Shown here: positions 59,614-64,000 of the stretch, in pieces
Layout: the number at the start of each line of letters is the position of its first letter
How positions within the stretch are numbered: position 1 is the stretch's first letter
Assembly (NCBI GenBank): GCA_013286165.1
Contig: JABDGF010000005.1
Coordinates: forward strand, 1 to 64,000
DNA: 64,000 nucleotides
Direction: 5' to 3'
Source of the DNA: Acidobacteriota bacterium
Lineage (GTDB): Bacteria > Acidobacteriota > Terriglobia > Acidiferrales > UBA7541
Notes under the pieces: model-generated
Told to the model about the DNA's origin: nothing
What the model saw: only the letters and a program-made list of their open reading frames with translations
Database searches by the model: none
Made by a program: the position numbers and the translations under genes

Positions 59614-60158
59614 TCCGGATACGCCGTCAACACGTAGAAATCATTCCCGCCATACGCCTTCAACACGATCAACGCGTCGTATGCCTGCACCGCCGTCGTC
59701 GATCCGCGCGCGATGCAGCGCCCCACTGGATGCTGCGGCGATCCGTGATAATCGATCACCAGATTCGGCTTTCGCCCGCTGCGATCGAGCCATCGCTCCA
59801 ATTTCGCGTTGTGCTCCAGCGCTTCGCCCACCGCTTCTTCTGCAGACGCGCGATCCGTCCAAGTGGACGACGCCGAAATATTTTCGTCCTGCAGCCGCTC
59901 GAGCAATTCTTGATCGCTGCGCCCCACATGCTTTCGCAGCGTGTGCCCGCCGTGCTGCTCGTCGATCTCCAGATTTCGCCGCGCGCCATGCGTCGACGAA
60001 CCGCGCGCCTCACTCTGCGCCGGCGTTGCAGCCGCACCAGAATTCGACGGCGTCCCAGTCGAACCGCCGCCACACGCCGCAAAGCTCGCGCAAGCAAACA
60101 GCACTACCGCCGAGAAAAAAGGAAGTGTAACGCCGCGAAGGGAAGTCGTGCGTTTCAA
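59601..60158 (-). CDS. Putative lipoprotein carrying a bacterial RNase A-like (CdiA-CT type) toxin domain
   Basis: Signal peptide with FAAC|GGGSTG lipobox-like site; LEIDEQHGGHTLRKHVGRSDQELLERLQDENISASSTWTDRASAEEAVGEALEHNAKLERWL ... VIDYHG...PVGRCIARGS...VLKAYGGNDFYVLTAYPE, matching bacterial RNase A-like toxin domains. Confidence 0.8.
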   Translation of the reverse strand: MKRTTSLRGVTLPFFSAVVLFACASFAACGGGSTGTPSNSGAAATPAQSEARGSSTHGARRNLEIDEQHGGHTLRKHVGRSDQELLERLQDENISASSTWTDRASAEEAVGEALEHNAKLERWLDRSGRKPNLVIDYHGSPQHPVGRCIARGSTTAVQAYDALIVLKAYGGNDFYVLTAYPECPR

Positions 60159-60176
60159 GCGCGTCGCCTCAAAAGT

Positions 60177-61109
60177 CTAAGCAGTCAGCGGCCGTCCCGC
60201 GATGTTTTCCAAAATGCGGTACGGTGCCACGTCCGGTGTCACCAGCGCGGCTGGTGGAATCAAAAAAGTCTGCTCGATCGCGTACTGGCCACTCATCACC
60301 GCGTGCGCCACACAGTCCGTGAACACAATCCAAGTCGCCAGCGGAGGAAAATCGATCTGCGTCTTCGGCGTATTCTTCTGAAAATCTGCATTCTCTTTCA
60401 GGTAGTCGTGAAAACGCAGCATGAACATGTCGTACGGCGAACGCACCGCCGACGTGAGCCCCAGCTTTGCGCCTAGATTCTGAACAGCGCGGCTGATCGC
60501 TGAATCGTCGTCCGCGATTTTCTCAAGCCCCGCCGTCTTAGCGAACTTACCTGCGATCGCGCCGAAGTTTTCTGTCGTGTTCCACACACGCGGCCGCGAT
60601 GGATTCAAATTCGTAAAAATCCGTAGGATGCGTCCGCCCCGCGTAGGCCGGCTCGGAAACGCATCCACGTGTAACAGGTCGTTACGTTTATGCAGCGGTA
60701 AATCCCGGCCTTCCTCTTCCAGCGGGCGGAAGCTCGCGAAATCCAAAATCCATTTATCTTTGTACGGGGAAAGAAACTTGCCGGCGAAATCGATCACTTG
60801 CGCGCTGTAGCTTCGGAAAATCTTCTGCAGCCGCTCCACCGTAGCGCTATCTCCGCTCACGCCGCGCAGCACATCCTCCGTCGGCCGGTAGGAAACGTTC
60901 TTGTGCATCCGCAGCTCGCTCCACTGCTGCTCGCGCAAGAATCGTTGATCGTCCGTTGAAAGCTGAAAGGGAAGTTCGCGAAAAAAAAGAATTTCTCCGC
61001 GCTCGAGCATCTCGCAGTACGCGCGCGAACGCGCTTCGCGCTGCTCGCCAGACGTCCATCCGCCCGGCGCCTTGTAATCTTCCACCTGAATCCAGGGAGC
61101 GTTGGCCAT
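60177..61109 (-). CDS. Kdo hydroxylase (KdoO)-like Fe(II)/2OG oxygenase
   Basis: LERGEILFFRELPFQLSTDDQRFL, KNVSYRP, DFASFRPLEEEGRDLPLHKRNDLLHVDAFPSRPTRGGRILRIFTNLNPSRPRVWNTTENF. Confidence 0.8.
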   Translation of the reverse strand: MANAPWIQVEDYKAPGGWTSGEQREARSRAYCEMLERGEILFFRELPFQLSTDDQRFLREQQWSELRMHKNVSYRPTEDVLRGVSGDSATVERLQKIFRSYSAQVIDFAGKFLSPYKDKWILDFASFRPLEEEGRDLPLHKRNDLLHVDAFPSRPTRGGRILRIFTNLNPSRPRVWNTTENFGAIAGKFAKTAGLEKIADDDSAISRAVQNLGAKLGLTSAVRSPYDMFMLRFHDYLKENADFQKNTPKTQIDFPPLATWIVFTDCVAHAVMSGQYAIEQTFLIPPAALVTPDVAPYRILENIAGRPLTA

Positions 61110-61168
61110 CGGAATTTCGCAGCTGCTTGGATACTACCGCACCACGCACAACAACTCGGTGGCCGCGA

Positions 61169-61708
61169 TTACGCCGGCCGCTTGTATCCCGGCGGCATCA
61201 ATGTCGTGCTTAGGTCGAGTCCCGAAAGATCCACGCCTTCGAGATTCGTCTCGCGCAGAATTGTCGTCCGCATCGTCGCGCCTGCAAACGTCGCGCCCTG
61301 AATTTTCGCATCACGGAAATTCGCAGCGCCCAAATCCGCGTTGCGGAAATTCGCGCCCGTGAAATCCGTGCGGAATAGTTCTGCGCCGCCCACTTTCGCG
61401 TCGCCCAAATCTGCTCCGCTCGCGTGCGCTTCGGTCAGGTCCGCTTTACGCAGGTCCGCGTTCTTCAGATTCGCCTTCGTCAAATCCGCCGACGAAAGCC
61501 GCGCATTATAAAATTTCGCGCCTTCCAGATTCGCGCCGATGAAGTTTACGAGGTCCAGGTTCATGTTCGTAAAGTCCACGCCGGAAAGTTGCGCGCCGGA
61601 AAGATCCGCGCGCGCGCCAGTCTCGTCGCCGCTGATAAATCGTCGGTGCTTCTCAATAATATCGGAAATGCGCTCGCCCTTATGTCGAACGCTGTTCGGG
61701 GTTCTCAC
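61169..61708 (-). CDS. Pentapeptide repeat protein
   Basis: Run of A(D/N)LXX repeats: LSGAQLSGVDFTNMNLDLVNFIGANLEGAKFYNARLSSADLTKANLKNADLRKADLTEA. Confidence 0.95.
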   Translation of the reverse strand: MRTPNSVRHKGERISDIIEKHRRFISGDETGARADLSGAQLSGVDFTNMNLDLVNFIGANLEGAKFYNARLSSADLTKANLKNADLRKADLTEAHASGADLGDAKVGGAELFRTDFTGANFRNADLGAANFRDAKIQGATFAGATMRTTILRETNLEGVDLSGLDLSTTLMPPGYKRPA

Positions 61709-61855
61709 CGGTTCTTCACTCCATTTTCTGAAAGGTTGCGTCCACGGCGCGTCTCACCACGCCTGCGCTAGCCCTAAATTTTACTAGATTCTGCCCGAAT
61801 CCAGCCATGCTTCGCTGTCGCTCCGCCACGAATTGTTTTGTGGTAACGTCGGCGT

Positions 61856-62866
61856 ATGCGCGCGCCCGTTCTCGCTCTCGCCCTGCTTGTTTCGCTCGTC
61901 GCGCCCGCCGCGCTTCACGCCCAGCAGACCGAGCAGCCGCCCGCCGAAGAATTCGTCGCGAATCTTGCCGCCGGTCGCGTCGTCATCGCCGTCGTTAAAG
62001 ACGCCATTGTCATCGCCACAATCGAAAATCCCATCGAAGTTCAGACGCATGTCCCCGCGCCCGTCCCGGTTTCGTCGCTACGCGCTGAGATTCTTCTGGG
62101 CGCCATTGATTGGCAGTCGCCATCTTCTCAACAGCAAATCGCCCGGCTTGACCAGGAACTCCCTCGTCTGCGCGGCTCGGTCGCCGCAGGTTCCCTCGCG
62201 AAATCGGCCCCTTCTCTCGGTGGCGGCGGAGCCGTTGCGAACGCCGAAGCCGTTGACCTCGAAGGTGTCGGCCAAGCCCTCTTCGAGCGGTTCAACGAAG
62301 TCACCCGAGGCATCCACGGCAAGATCGCTCTGCCGGTTGGCGAACCTCTCGCTCAGCTCATCGTCGCTGGATACGCTCGAAACTACGGCCCGGAGGTCTG
62401 GCTTCTCACTTTTGATGTGAAACAGGACATCCAGCGCGAGGATTACTACAACACCCACGTCACGCGCCCCACCTTCTCTCAATACTGGCCCACCGAGAAA
62501 GGTGAACGCCGGACGCTGATCGAGTTTCAGTATCCGCCCGAGAATCCCGCGCCCACGATCCTCGACCTGCTGAAGAACAAAGACCCGCGCATCGACAAAA
62601 TCATCTCCAGCGACGCGAAAATGTCGCAAGTCGCTGGCTTGTTCGCGTCAGGAGATAGCAAACTCATTCTCGGCGTCGATGCTGTCCAGTTTCTTCGTGC
62701 GGTGATCGGCGCGATCTCCACCGAAAAGACGCGCATCACGGTCTCCACCATCACCGAAGATAACGGCTTGCAGTGGGTGCTTAAGCCGCCTGCCGAACCA
62801 AAGTTGCCTCCGCCGCCCGGCCAGAAGCAACCAGTTCCCGACCGGCCGTCGCTCCTCCACAACTAG
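61856..62866 (+). CDS. Exported hypothetical protein
   Basis: Signal peptide MRAPVLALALLVSLVAPAALHA; no family recognised. Confidence 0.65.
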   Translation: MRAPVLALALLVSLVAPAALHAQQTEQPPAEEFVANLAAGRVVIAVVKDAIVIATIENPIEVQTHVPAPVPVSSLRAEILLGAIDWQSPSSQQQIARLDQELPRLRGSVAAGSLAKSAPSLGGGGAVANAEAVDLEGVGQALFERFNEVTRGIHGKIALPVGEPLAQLIVAGYARNYGPEVWLLTFDVKQDIQREDYYNTHVTRPTFSQYWPTEKGERRTLIEFQYPPENPAPTILDLLKNKDPRIDKIISSDAKMSQVAGLFASGDSKLILGVDAVQFLRAVIGAISTEKTRITVSTITEDNGLQWVLKPPAEPKLPPPPGQKQPVPDRPSLLHN

Positions 62867-62868
62867 CC

Positions 62869-63396
62869 CTAGGCTTTTCCTTCCGCCAGCTTCGCCTTCA
62901 GCTTGGCGTTTTTTTCGTCAACCGCCTTCGCCAATTCCTCTTTATGTTCCACGAGCTTCTTCGCGATCGCTGGGTCAGACAGCCCCAGAATCTCCGCCGC
63001 GAAAATCGCCGCGTTCGTCGCCCCCGCCTTGTCGATCGCCATGGTCGCCACGGGGATTCCGCCGGGCATCTGCACCGTAGAAAGTAACGCGTCCAGCCCG
63101 TTCAGCGAGCTTGTCCCCATCGGCACGCCGATCACTGGGATGGTCGTGTTCGCCGCCATCACGCCCGCTAGGTGCGCCGCAGCTCCCGCCGCCGCGATCA
63201 TTACTTTCAGCCCGCGGCCAAGCGCCGTCGTCGCATACTCGTGCGCGCGTGCCGGCGTCCGATGCGCAGACATGATCTCGAGCTCATACGGTATTCCAAA
63301 CTTCTCCAGTGCCTTGGTCGCCTCCGCCATCATCGGCAAGTCGCTGTCCGAACCCATAATGATCCCCACCAAAGCTTTCTTGTCTTGCGCGCTCAC
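62869..63396 (-). CDS. purE: N5-carboxyaminoimidazole ribonucleotide mutase
   Basis: [69 protein letters not shown]. Confidence 0.96.
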   Translation of the reverse strand: MSAQDKKALVGIIMGSDSDLPMMAEATKALEKFGIPYELEIMSAHRTPARAHEYATTALGRGLKVMIAAAGAAAHLAGVMAANTTIPVIGVPMGTSSLNGLDALLSTVQMPGGIPVATMAIDKAGATNAAIFAAEILGLSDPAIAKKLVEHKEELAKAVDEKNAKLKAKLAEGKA

Positions 63397-63420
63397 TCGT
63401 TGCTCTCCTTATATATACAG

Positions 63421-63879
63421 TTAGGCCGTCGCCAGCGCTTCCGCCGGTTCAGCCGCCACCTTTTGAATCAAATCAATCCTGTCGCCCTTCCGAATTCTGC
63501 CCGAGGTCACCACCCGGCAAAGCCATCCGCGCTGCCCTCGAAGCGCTTCCTCGAGGCCTTCGCGAATTTCCTCCATCCGGGGACATGGTTCGCAGCGAAG
63601 CGAGAGTTCGAACGTCGCCTCTCCAACCCGCAACTGCTGCCCAACCTCGAGCTTTAAGAAATCCAGCCCACGAACCACAAGATTCTCTTTCGTAGCGCCG
63701 GGCGCCAGCTCAAATTTCTCAAGCATCTTCACATCGACCAGCAGCACCTGCCGCTTGCTGCCCACCCGGCCGTGTATGCAGCCGCGAAGCCCCTTATTCT
63801 CAACGGCTTCAGCCGCTTCCACTTCTTTCATAGGGAACCGGTGCACCAGGCACAAGAAGATGTTCAGAATCTCAGCCAT
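63421..63879 (-). CDS. MOSC domain protein
   Basis: GCIHGRVGSKRQVLLVDVKMLEKFELAPGATKENLVVRGLDFLKLEVGQQLRVGEATFELSLRCEPCPRMEE, MOSC pattern. Start at ATG 63879. Confidence 0.8.
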   Translation of the reverse strand: MAEILNIFLCLVHRFPMKEVEAAEAVENKGLRGCIHGRVGSKRQVLLVDVKMLEKFELAPGATKENLVVRGLDFLKLEVGQQLRVGEATFELSLRCEPCPRMEEIREGLEEALRGQRGWLCRVVTSGRIRKGDRIDLIQKVAAEPAEALATA

Positions 63880-64000
63880 TCTGGGTTCCCAACGCCGCCT
63901 TCGTTCCCGCAGTTTCATCCGCCGCCGGCGCAGCGACTCCGATGTCCTTCCGGTAGTGCGCACCATCAATCTGAATTTTGTCCACTGCCCCGTAAGCCGC
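63872..64000 (-). CDS. purD: Phosphoribosylamine-glycine ligase, C-terminal fragment (window edge)
   Basis: Open minus-strand frame from the edge: AAYGAVDKIQIDGAHYRKDIGVAAPAADETAGTKAALGTQNG*, a PurD-like C-terminus. Stop codon overlaps the MOSC start (ATGGCTGA). Confidence 0.75.
   Translation of the reverse strand, partial: AAYGAVDKIQIDGAHYRKDIGVAAPAADETAGTKAALGTQNG

Noticed and set aside
1-64000. CRISPR arrays, transposases, phage genes, rRNA
   Set aside because: None visible: no regularly spaced repeats and no ORFs with the corresponding motifs.

Overview
A 64 kb chromosomal window, GC-rich and densely coding. Gene content (ADOP/MacB-like permeases, GWxTD protein, TPR multihaem cytochrome c, CRTAC1/ASPIC-UnbV protein) suggests an Acidobacteriota-type genome; this is inference, with no 16S in the window. 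I see about 45 protein-coding genes, one tRNA-Asn(GTT) and several intrinsic terminators. There is no CRISPR array, transposase or rRNA. Main blocks: multihaem cytochrome; tandem GH127-like pair; CRTAC1-like protein; AEC transporter; crcB; sodB; VIT1-like; Do-like protease; TonB plus a degenerate M48-like protein; a 12 kb single-strand cluster of HK, sigma54 regulator, PP2C response regulator, two MacB-like permeases, two ATPases and an adaptor; typA; an ABC transporter; a RiPP/bufferin-type cluster (Cys-repeat precursor, DUF692/MNIO, DUF2063, DoxX); PafA-like phosphatase; sugar catabolism; proline dehydrogenase; an orphan adaptor/ATPase pair; GWxTD; a PDZ-HK/sigma54 regulator pair; a lipoprotein RNase-A-like toxin with CdiI-like immunity; a KdoO-like hydroxylase; and purE-MOSC-purD. 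The most interesting loci are (1) 35666-38345, a gig/buf-like metallophore RiPP operon with a duplicated CKGQNSCKGKGGC core and a terminator-like hairpin between precursor and maturase, and (2) 59290-60158, an apparent lipoprotein-borne RNase A-like toxin with an overlapping immunity gene. All family assignments come from reading the translations; no database search was run.
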